This document shows positions 25,145 through 33,276 of a DNA stretch of 64,000 bases, piece after piece. The translations under genes and the position numbers were made by a program. Location: assembly GCF_030371825.1 (NCBI RefSeq), contig NZ_JAUDDM010000002.1; one strand, 5' to 3'. The notes under the pieces were generated by a model that saw only the letters and a program-made list of their open reading frames with translations, searched no databases and was not told where the DNA came from. Origin of the DNA: Collinsella sp944321445. GTDB lineage: Bacteria > Actinomycetota > Coriobacteriia > Coriobacteriales > Coriobacteriaceae. The first letter of the stretch is position 1. Every line of letters starts with the position of its first letter.

Positions 25145-25198
25145 GAGCATCCGGATCGAACGCGTGAAGGCGGGGCCTGCGCGTCCTCCCCAGATTCG

Positions 25199-26368
25199 CT
25201 ACAGCAGGGCAAGCGCCAGAAGAACCGCCAGGAACGCCACGTTCCACGCCGTGAACATCACGAGGTAGCGGCCCTTGTGGGCGGGCAGCCACAGCGCGAG
25301 CTGCTTGTAGGAGATGAGGCTCGCCATGGAGGCGATGAGCGTGCCCAGCCCGCCGATGTTCGTGCCCACGATGAGGGCCGGAAGCTCGGATGTGAAGCCC
25401 GACAGCAGAATCGCCGTGGGCACGTTGGAGAGCACCTGGCTCGCCACGACAGACACGATGAGCTCGTGGCCGGCGACCACCGACGCGATGAAGGCGTCGA
25501 TCGCCTCGATACGGCCCATGTTGCCCACGAAGACGAAGAACGCCACGAAGGTCACGAGCAGGCCGTAGTCCACGTGCGCAAGCGCGCCGCGGTCCGCCAC
25601 GGCCCCCACGAGCAGGGCGACGGCCACCGGAACACCCACGGGCACGACATGCGCCACGGCGAGCAGCGAGACGGCGAACACCGCCACCCACGGCACGATA
25701 CGCGCCGGCGCGAGCGCATCCGGCTCAGCCGTCGCGGTGACGGGCGCACGGCCGCGGTGGGCATCGGCAAGCTCCTCGATGCCGTCGCGCTTGAGCGCCT
25801 GGCCCGCCACCACGATCACGATGGCGAGCATCGCGAGAGCCGCCGCCGCATACGGGGCGACGAGCAGCATGAAGTCGGGCAGCGGCATGCCCGAGGCCGA
25901 ATACAGATAGAGGTTCTGGGGATTGCCAACCGGCGTCAGCATGCTGCCCACGTTGGCGGCGATGGTCATCATCACCACGGTGAAGCAGGTGAGCTTGGGC
26001 GAGCGCAGCGAATCGAGCGCCAGCAGCGCCAAGGGCACGAAGGTCACGAGGGCGACGTCGTTCGTGATGAACATGCTCGAGAAGAAGGCCAGCAGCGTGA
26101 GCGCCAGGATGAGCGGGCGCGTACCGCGGATGGCCGCGAGCAGGTGCCGGCATGCGACGCGGAACACCCCCGCGCGCGAAAGGCCGGTCATGGCTGCCAT
26201 GAGGCTAAACAGCAGCCCGATGGTATGCAGGTCGACGTAGTCGGCATAGCCCGCATCGGGCGGCACCGCCGCGCACGACGCAAGCGCGAGCACCGTCGCG
26301 ATCGCCAGCACCGGATCTTTGCCCACAAGCGAGCGCAGGCTCCTGATTCGCCTTCTTACTGCCGCCAC
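25199..26368 (-). CDS. SLC13/ArsB-like anion permease
   Basis: A 389-residue transporter with about eleven membrane segments from the ion-transporter superfamily. The repeated core hairpins SSMFITNDVALVTFVPLALL and ASQVLSNVPTAILLSGF carry the conserved Asn-containing motifs, and GNPQNLYLY matches the NPQN-type signature of the citrate/arsenite/dicarboxylate group. The GTG at 26368 has GGGAGGG five bases upstream and gives a typical basic leader. It follows queA on the same strand, separated by a 29-bp perfect hairpin. The substrate (a carboxylate or oxyanion) is not determined. Confidence 0.85.
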   Translation of the reverse strand: MAAVRRRIRSLRSLVGKDPVLAIATVLALASCAAVPPDAGYADYVDLHTIGLLFSLMAAMTGLSRAGVFRVACRHLLAAIRGTRPLILALTLLAFFSSMFITNDVALVTFVPLALLALDSLRSPKLTCFTVVMMTIAANVGSMLTPVGNPQNLYLYSASGMPLPDFMLLVAPYAAAALAMLAIVIVVAGQALKRDGIEELADAHRGRAPVTATAEPDALAPARIVPWVAVFAVSLLAVAHVVPVGVPVAVALLVGAVADRGALAHVDYGLLVTFVAFFVFVGNMGRIEAIDAFIASVVAGHELIVSVVASQVLSNVPTAILLSGFTSELPALIVGTNIGGLGTLIASMASLISYKQLALWLPAHKGRYLVMFTAWNVAFLAVLLALALL

Positions 26369-26486
26369 GAATGCCCTCCCTCGAATCGTCCTCGGCGCCC
26401 CTTTCGCCAAGACGGCCCGATGGAGTATAGCGGGACATGCACGCCCGCAGCATCACCCGACCAAATCCATACGCGCAGCGAACAAA

Positions 26487-26560
26487 CTTGGCCTCTTTCG
26501 GCTACGTCCCCAATGAGGCCAACAATGGCACCATTGGGGACGTAGCCGAAAGAGGCCAAG
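26487..26560. repeat. 29-bp perfect-stem hairpin after queA
   Basis: The 29 bases at 26487-26515 (starting CTTGGCCTCTTTCGG) pair without mismatch with 26532-26560 across a 16-base loop. The arms contain GTCCCC and the loop region reads GGCACCATTGGGGAC, linking it to the variable-arm family. It is a probable terminator of queA on the minus strand. Confidence 0.85.
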
Positions 26561-26568
26561 CGCAAGGG

Positions 26569-27792
26569 CTACATGATGAGCATCGCGTCGCCGAAGCTGA
26601 AGAACCGGTACCGCTCGTTCACGGCCTCGGCATAGGCATCCATGATCTGCTCGCGGGTCGCCAGCGCACTCACCAGCATCATGAGGGTCGAGCGCGGCAC
26701 GTGGAAGTTCGTGATGAGCGCATCCACCACGTGATAGGTCGAGCCCGGCATGAGATACAGGTTCGTCGTGGCATCGGCGCGGGCGGTGATGTCGCCGCGG
26801 CCCAAAGTGTCGGCCCCGTCCGCACGACCCTCGAAATAGCGAGCGACCACGGGCGGCTCGAAGGCGGGCGCATCCGCATCGAATGCGCTCTCGAGCGAGC
26901 GCACCGCCGTGGTGCCTACCGCGATCACGCGATGCCCCTCGGCCTTCGCCTTGTGCACAGCGTCGATAACCTCTGCCGGCACGTGATAGCGCTCAGTGTG
27001 CATGACGTGCTGTGTGGGGTCGTCCTCCTCCACCAAACGGAAGGTATCGATGCCCACCTCGAGCTCCACCGCCACGAACTTCGCGCCCTTGGCCTCGATG
27101 CGCTCCATGAGCTCGGGCGTGAAGTGCAGGCCTGCCGTTGGCGCGGCGGCGGAGTGCTCCTCCTTCATGGCGTACACGGTCTGGTACTTCTCGGGGTCGC
27201 CCTGGTAATCGGTGATGTAGGGCGGCAGCGGCACATGGCCTGCCGCATGGATCGCCTCGTCGAGCGTGCGGGGCGCGCCCTGGGCGTTCTCTCCTTCCGG
27301 CGTAAAGCGCACGAGGCGCCCGCCGCGGCTTTCCGGCACGAAATCGATGACCTCGCCCGTCAGCACCACCGGCGCCGACTCCGGCGCATGCAGGCCGCCC
27401 GCGCGGTACTCGATCACGGCGCCGGGCTTCAGGCGCTTGCCGGGGTTGACCAGGCATTCCCACACATGCCCCAACGCGTCGATATCCTCGCGGCGGCGCA
27501 GTAGCAGCGTCTCGGCAACGCCGCCCGTCTTGGCCTTGCGCCCGATGAGGCGCGCCGGCATGACGCGCGTCTTGTTGATGACGAGCACGTCGCCCGGCTC
27601 GATGAAATCGATTACGTCGCGGAAGATCCGATGCTCCACCGTGCCCCCGTGCGCGAGCGCGATGCGCCCGTCGCCCTCCTGTGCCTCGCCGCGACGGTCG
27701 AGCACGAGCAGGCGGCAGCTGTCGCGCGGCTCGGCGGGAGCCTGGGCGATCAGCTCTTCGGGCAGGTTGTAATCGAAATCATCGGTGCGCAT
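26569..27792 (-). CDS. queA: S-adenosylmethionine:tRNA ribosyltransferase-isomerase QueA
   Basis: Transfers and rearranges the ribosyl part of SAM onto preQ1 in tRNA to form epoxyqueuosine. The 407 residues contain DDFDYNLPEELIAQ at the start, VLVINKTRVMPARL, ERYQ-like KYQTVYA, APTAGLHFT and GTTAVRSLES, and end with SALA...YRFFSFGDAMLI. The ATG at 27792 has GAAGAAGG seven bases upstream; the frame upstream to 27933 is not coding. No other queuosine genes lie nearby. Confidence 0.96.
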   Translation of the reverse strand: MRTDDFDYNLPEELIAQAPAEPRDSCRLLVLDRRGEAQEGDGRIALAHGGTVEHRIFRDVIDFIEPGDVLVINKTRVMPARLIGRKAKTGGVAETLLLRRREDIDALGHVWECLVNPGKRLKPGAVIEYRAGGLHAPESAPVVLTGEVIDFVPESRGGRLVRFTPEGENAQGAPRTLDEAIHAAGHVPLPPYITDYQGDPEKYQTVYAMKEEHSAAAPTAGLHFTPELMERIEAKGAKFVAVELEVGIDTFRLVEEDDPTQHVMHTERYHVPAEVIDAVHKAKAEGHRVIAVGTTAVRSLESAFDADAPAFEPPVVARYFEGRADGADTLGRGDITARADATTNLYLMPGSTYHVVDALITNFHVPRSTLMMLVSALATREQIMDAYAEAVNERYRFFSFGDAMLIM

Positions 27793-27973
27793 GGATGGGC
27801 CTTCTTCGTACAGCCGCAGGTGCGGCGGGTTTTCAACGCTCCCTATCCTAACGCAACGCGGCCGGAAGCACGACCCCTCCCCCATTCTCCACGAGCGACA
27901 GGTTTGTACCTGGCACCTTCTTGTCGGTGCCATAATAGGGGGACCACATCATCGCATGCGAGAAGGAACCGCT

Positions 27974-28957
27974 ATGAAGATCTTCGCATTTGCGCTTCGC
28001 CCCTTCGACGAGCTGGGATATCTCGACGCCCTGAGCCGCGAGCTCGGCTTTGAATACGACTGGACGCCCGACTACCCCACGCTCGAAAACGCGCATTTGG
28101 CAACCGGCGCCCAGGGCGTGAACATCATCACGAACCCCATGACACCCGAGCTGCTCGACGCGTACCGCGAACTCGGCGTCACCGGACTCGCCACGCGCTC
28201 CATCGGCTACGACCACATCGACATCGCCCACGCTCGCGCCATCGGCATGCGCGTGGGGCACGCCGCTTACCCGCCGGAAGGCGTGGCCGACTACACCATC
28301 ATGCTTATGCTCATGGCGCTGCGCCGCGTCAAGTTCGTGTTTCGCCAAGCAGCGGTGCAGGATTTTTCGCTTGCGGGAAAAATCGGCCGCGACCTCGCGT
28401 CGTGCACGGTCGGCGTGGTGGGCACGGGCGCCATCGGCTCGTGCGTCATCCGGCAGCTCGCGGGTTTCGGCTGCCGCATCATCGCATGCGACCCCTTCCC
28501 CAAAGACGAGGTCCGCACGCAGGCGACCTATGTTGACCTGGACACGCTGCTCGCTGAGTCCGACATCGTGACGCTGCATGCTCCGGGTCTACCGGAAAAC
28601 CACCATATGATCGGTGCAGATCAGTTCGCCCGCATGAAAGAGGGCGCGCTGCTCGTTAACGCGGCGCGCGGCATGCTCGTCGACACCGAGGCGCTCATCG
28701 GCGCCATCGAGGCCGGACACCTGGGCGGTGCCGCACTCGACACCATCGAGCACGAGGCGGGCCTGTACTACTTGGATCGCTCGCGCGACATTCTCCCCAA
28801 CCGAGACCGCGCGATCCTGGATGCGCTACCGAACGTCATCGTCTCGCCGCACATGGCCTTCTACACCGCGTGCGATGTGGAGGCCATGGTCCGAACGACC
28901 GTCGAGGCCCTGCTCGCCTTCGACCGCGGTGACACAACCCCCTACGAAGTGCTGTAA
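27974..28957 (+). CDS. D-lactate dehydrogenase family (D-2-hydroxyacid dehydrogenase)
   Basis: A 327-residue NAD-dependent D-2-hydroxyacid dehydrogenase of the LdhA/VanH branch, reducing pyruvate or another 2-oxoacid. It has the dinucleotide loop VGVVGTGAIG (about residues 150-159), the substrate Arg in VNAARGMLVD, the Glu in EHEAGLYY and the acid/base His in VSPHMAFYT. SIGYDHIDI is also typical. AAGGAACC precedes the ATG at 27974. Fermentative D-lactate formation is the likeliest role. The next gene begins 20 bases after the stop. Confidence 0.92.
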   Translation: MKIFAFALRPFDELGYLDALSRELGFEYDWTPDYPTLENAHLATGAQGVNIITNPMTPELLDAYRELGVTGLATRSIGYDHIDIAHARAIGMRVGHAAYPPEGVADYTIMLMLMALRRVKFVFRQAAVQDFSLAGKIGRDLASCTVGVVGTGAIGSCVIRQLAGFGCRIIACDPFPKDEVRTQATYVDLDTLLAESDIVTLHAPGLPENHHMIGADQFARMKEGALLVNAARGMLVDTEALIGAIEAGHLGGAALDTIEHEAGLYYLDRSRDILPNRDRAILDALPNVIVSPHMAFYTACDVEAMVRTTVEALLAFDRGDTTPYEVL

Positions 28958-28977
28958 CGCAGAAACGGACAACCGAG

Positions 28978-29970
28978 ATGGCCAAAATGCTCTACCTTAT
29001 CGGCGGACCCATGGGAGTGGGAAAGACCGCCGTCGCTCGTCGCCTGCGCGACGCGCTCCCCGCCTCAGTCATGCTCGATGGCGACTGGTGCTGGGACGCC
29101 AGCCCCTTCGTGGTGACCGACGAAACCAAGGCCCTCGTTCTTGACAACATCTGCCATGTGCTCGGAAACTTCTTGCGCTGCTCTGCCTACGAAAACATCC
29201 TGTTTTGCTGGGTCATGCACGAGCAGGCAATCATCGACGCCATCTGCCGCCACCTGCCACTCGCAGAAACCGGTTGCGAGGTCGTATCTGTTTCGCTCAC
29301 CTGCGCGGCAGATGAACTGCGTCGGCGCATCGGGGGCGATGTTTCTGCGGGCGTCCGCACGTCCGACGTCATCGAGCGGGCCCTGGCGCGCTTGCCGCTT
29401 TACGACACCCTCGACACTATACATGTGAACACAACGGACATGGACCCCGACCAGGTGGCAGAGCGCATCGTGCATCTTGCGCGCTTCGACAAAGCCCGCA
29501 CCCTGCGTTTGCTCGGCGAGCGGGGCATCCCCTACGAGTTCGCGAAGCACGCTGCCGTCTACACGGTGCAGGAGGCGCACAGCGAGCACGTTCCCTTTGC
29601 GGAATACGGTGCCAAGAACCTTTTCCTGCGCGATGACAAGCATCGGGCGTACTACCTGGTCGTTTTGCCCGACGGCAAGGAGGTTGCGCTCAAACGCATC
29701 CAGGAGCTGCTCGGCTCGCGCCGCCTTTCCTTCGCCTCCGCAAACGACCTGGACCGCATGCTCGGGCTCATTCCCGGCGCCGTCACGCCGCTCGGGGCGC
29801 TGAACGATGCGGAGCACCGCGTGGAGGTTGTCATCGACCGTGCGCTCCTCGACGCCGGCAAGCTCACCGCGCACCCTTGCGACAACACCGCAACCGTGCT
29901 TCTGCGCACCCAAGACCTCATCGACCTACTGGAATCCCGCGGCACATTGGTGCGCGTCATTGACGCATAG
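28978..29970 (+). CDS. Fusion: P-loop kinase-like domain + YbaK/ProX-type aminoacyl-tRNA deacylase
   Basis: A 330-residue two-domain protein. Residues 1-165 form a P-loop domain with Walker A GGPMGVGKT (9-17), a DGDWCWD strand that could bind substrate, and a lid-like region RRRIGGDV. Residues about 170-330 match the YbaK/PrdX fold that hydrolyses mischarged prolyl-tRNA: LLGERGIPYEFAKHAAVYTV, KNLFLRDDKHRAYYLVVLP, IPGAVTPLGALND and a closing HPCDNTATVLL. Both halves keep their key residues, and no frameshift or internal start separates them. It may be co-transcribed with the D-lactate dehydrogenase gene. The kinase substrate is unknown. Confidence 0.8.
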   Translation: MAKMLYLIGGPMGVGKTAVARRLRDALPASVMLDGDWCWDASPFVVTDETKALVLDNICHVLGNFLRCSAYENILFCWVMHEQAIIDAICRHLPLAETGCEVVSVSLTCAADELRRRIGGDVSAGVRTSDVIERALARLPLYDTLDTIHVNTTDMDPDQVAERIVHLARFDKARTLRLLGERGIPYEFAKHAAVYTVQEAHSEHVPFAEYGAKNLFLRDDKHRAYYLVVLPDGKEVALKRIQELLGSRRLSFASANDLDRMLGLIPGAVTPLGALNDAEHRVEVVIDRALLDAGKLTAHPCDNTATVLLRTQDLIDLLESRGTLVRVIDA

Positions 29971-30009
29971 CAAAACGGCCACCCTTGCAGGCGGCCGTCG
30001 CATCGCACG

Positions 30010-31623
30010 TTAAAACGTTACGTTGCCGAACTCGGACAGCTTGAGGTCCGGGTTGTGCTCGAACGCCCAGTCGACGTTCCACGGACTCGTGAACAGCAGC
30101 AGCTTGCCGCCGCGCATGTCCTCGACGCGCAGCGTGTCGCGCGTGAGATTGAGCGCCTTCACGTCAACCGAACCCGGCTCGTTGGCGATCCAGCGAATGT
30201 CCGTGTAGCCCAGCGGCTGGCGGCGCACCCCGACGTGGTACTCGCTCTTCAGGCGCTGCTCGAGCACCTCGAACTGCAGCTCGCCGACCACGCCCACGAT
30301 GACACTCTCCATACCGGCGCCGAGCTCGCGGAAAATCTGGATGGCGCCTTCCTGAGCAAGCTCCTCCATACCCTTCACGAACTGCTTGCGCTTGAGCGTG
30401 TCCACCTGGCTGACGCGCGCGAAATGCTCCGGCGCGAACGTGGGGATACCCGCGTACTGGACGCGGCACTTGGTGCTGCACACCGTGTCGCCAATGGAGA
30501 ACATGCCCGGATCGAACAGGCCCACGATGTCGCCGGCGAACGCCTCGTCCACAGTCGCGCGATCGTCGGCCATCATCGCGGTGCCAGTTGCCAACTTGAT
30601 CTTGCGGTTGCCCTGCATGTGCCACGCGTCCATGCCACGCTCGAACTTGCCGGAGCAGATGCGCAAAAAGGCAATGCGGTCGCGATGGTTCTTGTCCATG
30701 TTGGCCTGAATTTTGAACACGAAGCCCGAGAACTCGCCCGTCGCGGGGTCGACCGCGTCGCCCGTGAGCGAATCGGTGTGCGCCGAGGGCGCAGGTGCCA
30801 AACGCAAGAAGTCTTTGAGGAACGGCTCCACGCCGAAGTTCGTGAGCGCGGATCCGAAGAATACCGGTGACAGCTTGCCGCTGCGAACCGCATCGAGGTC
30901 GAACTCGTCCGCGGCACCGTCGAGCAGCTCGATGTCGTCCATGAGGTTGCGGTGGTTCTCGGCACCGATGAGCTCGTCGAGCGCCGGGTCGCCCAACTCA
31001 GCCTCGACCTCGTTCACCTTCTTGGACGCGTTGGCGCGGCCGTCGCCCTCGAAGGCCAGCACGTGGCGGCTTGCGCGGTCGAACACGCCGCGGAAGTTCT
31101 TGCCGTTGCCAATCGGCCAGTTCATCGGGCACGTGCCGATACCCAGCACGTTCTCGATCTCTTCCATAAGCTCAAAGGGATCGCGCGTCTCGCGGTCGAG
31201 CTTGTTCACGAAGGTGAAGATGGGGATGCCGCGCAGGGCGCAGACCTTGAACAGCTTGACAGTCTGAGCCTCGACGCCCTTGGCTCCGTCGATGACCATG
31301 ACCGCGGCGTCGGCAGCCATGAGCGTACGATAGGTGTCCTCGGAGAAGTCCTGGTGACCCGGGGTGTCGAGGATGTTCACGCAGCAGCCGCCGTAGGTGA
31401 ACTGCAGCACCGACGAGGTGACGGAGATGCCGCGCTGCTTCTCGATGTCCATCCAGTCGGACACCGCGTGCTTGGCGCTGCTCTTGCCCTTCACCGAGCC
31501 GGCGGACTGGATGGTGCCGGTGTAGAGCAGGAGCTTCTCGGTGAGCGTGGTTTTACCCGCGTCCGGGTGCGAGATGATGGCGAATGTGCGCCTCGATGCA
31601 ATCTCATCTGCGATGCTTGGCAT
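30010..31623 (-). CDS. prfC: Peptide chain release factor 3
   Basis: GTPase that recycles RF1/RF2 from the ribosome. The 537-residue protein has G1 SHPDAGKTTLTEKLL (about residues 18-32), G2 near RGISVTSSV, G3 LDTPGHQDFSEDTYR and G4 FVNKLDRE, and the RF3-specific C-terminal domain (PTFAPEHFARV, VIVGVVGELQFEVLEQRL). The ATG at 31623 follows an AAGGGA site; the longer frame upstream is repeat DNA. Confidence 0.97.
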   Translation of the reverse strand: MPSIADEIASRRTFAIISHPDAGKTTLTEKLLLYTGTIQSAGSVKGKSSAKHAVSDWMDIEKQRGISVTSSVLQFTYGGCCVNILDTPGHQDFSEDTYRTLMAADAAVMVIDGAKGVEAQTVKLFKVCALRGIPIFTFVNKLDRETRDPFELMEEIENVLGIGTCPMNWPIGNGKNFRGVFDRASRHVLAFEGDGRANASKKVNEVEAELGDPALDELIGAENHRNLMDDIELLDGAADEFDLDAVRSGKLSPVFFGSALTNFGVEPFLKDFLRLAPAPSAHTDSLTGDAVDPATGEFSGFVFKIQANMDKNHRDRIAFLRICSGKFERGMDAWHMQGNRKIKLATGTAMMADDRATVDEAFAGDIVGLFDPGMFSIGDTVCSTKCRVQYAGIPTFAPEHFARVSQVDTLKRKQFVKGMEELAQEGAIQIFRELGAGMESVIVGVVGELQFEVLEQRLKSEYHVGVRRQPLGYTDIRWIANEPGSVDVKALNLTRDTLRVEDMRGGKLLLFTSPWNVDWAFEHNPDLKLSEFGNVTF

Positions 31624-31689
31624 GTGGATGATCCCTTCGTATGCATTTGACCGTGGGTATTGTACCGGCAAGATGATGGAAAGGAGAGG

Positions 31690-31759
31690 CGGGCACCATT
31701 TTCCCACGAAGGCCGCCGCTGCAAAAACTGGGAAAATGGGGACAGGCACCATTTTCCCA
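31690..31759. repeat. Variable-arm hairpin with a degenerate half copy
   Basis: TGGGAAAAT (31729-31737) and ATTTTCCCA (31751-31759) pair around GGGGACAGGCACC. A lone half (GGGCACCATTTTCCCAC, 31690-31706) precedes it. These lie in the 440-bp gap upstream of prfC that also holds the 131-bp element and the next hairpin; the gap contains no visible gene. Confidence 0.8.
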
Positions 31760-31824
31760 AACGCGCGGCTTCCGGAGACGGGCACGCCGATCGGGTGCTG
31801 GGTGATGTATAGCGAAATCTCGAA

Positions 31825-31955
31825 GTTCGGGACGAAATTCCGGTCTCTTCCGGCCACCGGCGAAATACCCGTCGAGAAAACCCCAGTTGAATCCTGCGGC
31901 GTTGTTGACGGGTATTTCCCATACGGTGAAAGGAGACCGGGATTTCGTCCCGAAC
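31825..31955. repeat. 131-bp palindromic element, copy 2
   Basis: Terminal inverted repeats of 22 bp with one mismatch (starting GTTCGGGACGAAATTC). Length and central sequence (CCCAGTTG, TCCTGCGG, TTGTTGACG, GTATTTCCCATACG) match copy 1 at 20680 in the same orientation, whereas the flanks match those of copy 1 in the opposite orientation. Confidence 0.85.
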
Positions 31956-32043
31956 GGATTCGGTGAACTGGCACGGCCCGCTCCGGGCGGATTTTTATGC
32001 ATTCTGCTAATTGAAATCCCAGTTGGCAAAGACGGTTTATGCA

Positions 32044-32076
32044 GTGGGAAAATGGGGACAGGCACTATTTTCCCAC
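32044..32076. repeat. Variable-arm hairpin overlapping an acetyltransferase gene end
   Basis: GTGGGAAAAT (32044-32053) and ATTTTCCCAC (32067-32076) pair perfectly around GGGGACAGGCACT. The right arm encodes the final residues VGK and the stop of the acetyltransferase on the minus strand. Confidence 0.85.
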
Positions 32077-32643
32077 GCGGTCGGCGTCGGTTATGGGGCG
32101 AATGGGCTTACAGGGGACGCCGCGGGCGATGACGCCGGCGGGGATGTCTCGGGTCACAAGACTCCCGGCTCCGATCACACTGCCGCGTCCGATAGTCACG
32201 CCGGGCATGACCTTGACGTCGCCGCCGATCCACACGTCGTCTTCAATCGTGATGGGCAGCGCACGCTCGAGCCCTTGGTTGCGCTCGTCGGCGACCAGGG
32301 GATGTTGTGCGGTATACGCACCGAAGTTGGGCCCGATGAACACATGGCTGCCGATGGAAATGGGCGCGCAGTCCATGAGGTAAGCTCCGTGGTTGATAAA
32401 CGACCAGCTGCCGAGCGAAATGTTGCAGCCATAATCGACCTGCAACGGCGAGAGCACCTCGACGTTCTCCCCTACGCTCCCCAAAAGCTTGCGGAGCAAC
32501 TCTTCACGACGCTCGGCGTCACCGGGGCGCGTCTGGTTGAAGTCGAAGGTGATTTCTGCAGCAGACACGCGCGCGGCGCACAACTCCTCATCGTAGTTCG
32601 CGTCGTACCACATGCCCTGCTCGAGTTTTTCGCGTTCAGTCAT
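32065..32643 (-). CDS. Maltose/galactoside-type O-acetyltransferase
   Basis: A 192-residue left-handed beta-helix enzyme of the LacA/Maa group, acetylating sugars with acetyl-CoA. It begins with the Maa domain (EREKLEQGMWYDANYDEEL), then has hexapeptide repeats with the catalytic His in FINHGAYLMD and the CoA region GDVKVMPGVTIGRGSVIGAG. The ATG at 32643 follows GGGAGG. The last three residues come from the overlapping hairpin repeat. Confidence 0.92.
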   Translation of the reverse strand: MTEREKLEQGMWYDANYDEELCAARVSAAEITFDFNQTRPGDAERREELLRKLLGSVGENVEVLSPLQVDYGCNISLGSWSFINHGAYLMDCAPISIGSHVFIGPNFGAYTAQHPLVADERNQGLERALPITIEDDVWIGGDVKVMPGVTIGRGSVIGAGSLVTRDIPAGVIARGVPCKPIRPITDADRVGK

Positions 32644-32797
32644 GAAGCCTCCCTTGGGTAACACAGTCTTGTTCGTACAAGTATACGGTCATTGGCAATC
32701 GCAGACAAGCAGAGCGCGGTCGCTTGCGGAATAAGGGGTCAAGCAGCCTTCCACCCGCTATACTCTGCAGCAACACGACCGGCCCGAAAGGAGCTCC

Positions 32798-33274
32798 ATG
32801 GACCTGCCGACACATCGCCTCGACCCGCGCATGCTCAAGGTGTGGCGCCAAGGGTCGCTCGTCGCCATCGCTGTGACCTTGGCAATCGCCGCCATCGCCG
32901 TGGCACTCGCTCTTCATTTCTCCTGGCCGCTTCCCATCGTATGCGGCATCGCGGCAGCCATCCTGCTCATCGAGCTCATCGACCTCGCAATCTCTCCGCG
33001 TATCCAATACGAGACCTGGCGCTACGACGTCACACCGACGGATGTCGATCTCTATACCGGTATTTTCGTGAAAAAGCGCATCATCGTGCCGCTCGTGCGC
33101 GTGCAGCACGTCGAAAGCAAGCAGGGGCCGATCATGAAGGCCAACGGGCTTGCCAGCGTGCTGGTATCCACCGCGGGAGAAAGCTTCGAGATCCCCGGCC
33201 TCGCCGAGGCGGAAGCCGCCGAGCTCCGCGACCGGGTCGCCGAGCTCGCACGACTGGCCAAAGAGGACGTGTAG
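32798..33274 (+). CDS. Bacterial PH-domain membrane protein (YdbS-like)
   Basis: A 158-residue protein with two membrane segments (about residues 23-41 and 46-64) and one bacterial PH (bPH2) domain with WRYDVTPTDVDLYTGIF and VPLVRVQHVESKQGPI. It pairs with the three-domain gene that starts two bases after its stop, the same arrangement as ydbS-ydbT of Bacillus. GAAAGGAG precedes the ATG. The ydbST products of Bacillus are linked to resistance to certain bacteriocins, but a specific role here is not known. Confidence 0.88.
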   Translation: MDLPTHRLDPRMLKVWRQGSLVAIAVTLAIAAIAVALALHFSWPLPIVCGIAAAILLIELIDLAISPRIQYETWRYDVTPTDVDLYTGIFVKKRIIVPLVRVQHVESKQGPIMKANGLASVLVSTAGESFEIPGLAEAEAAELRDRVAELARLAKEDV

Positions 33275-33276
33275 CC

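Noticed and set aside
29975..29998. ACGGCC/GGCCGT hairpin as terminator between the kinase-ProX fusion and prfC
   Set aside because: Only a six-base stem with a 12-base loop and no T run; too weak to list.
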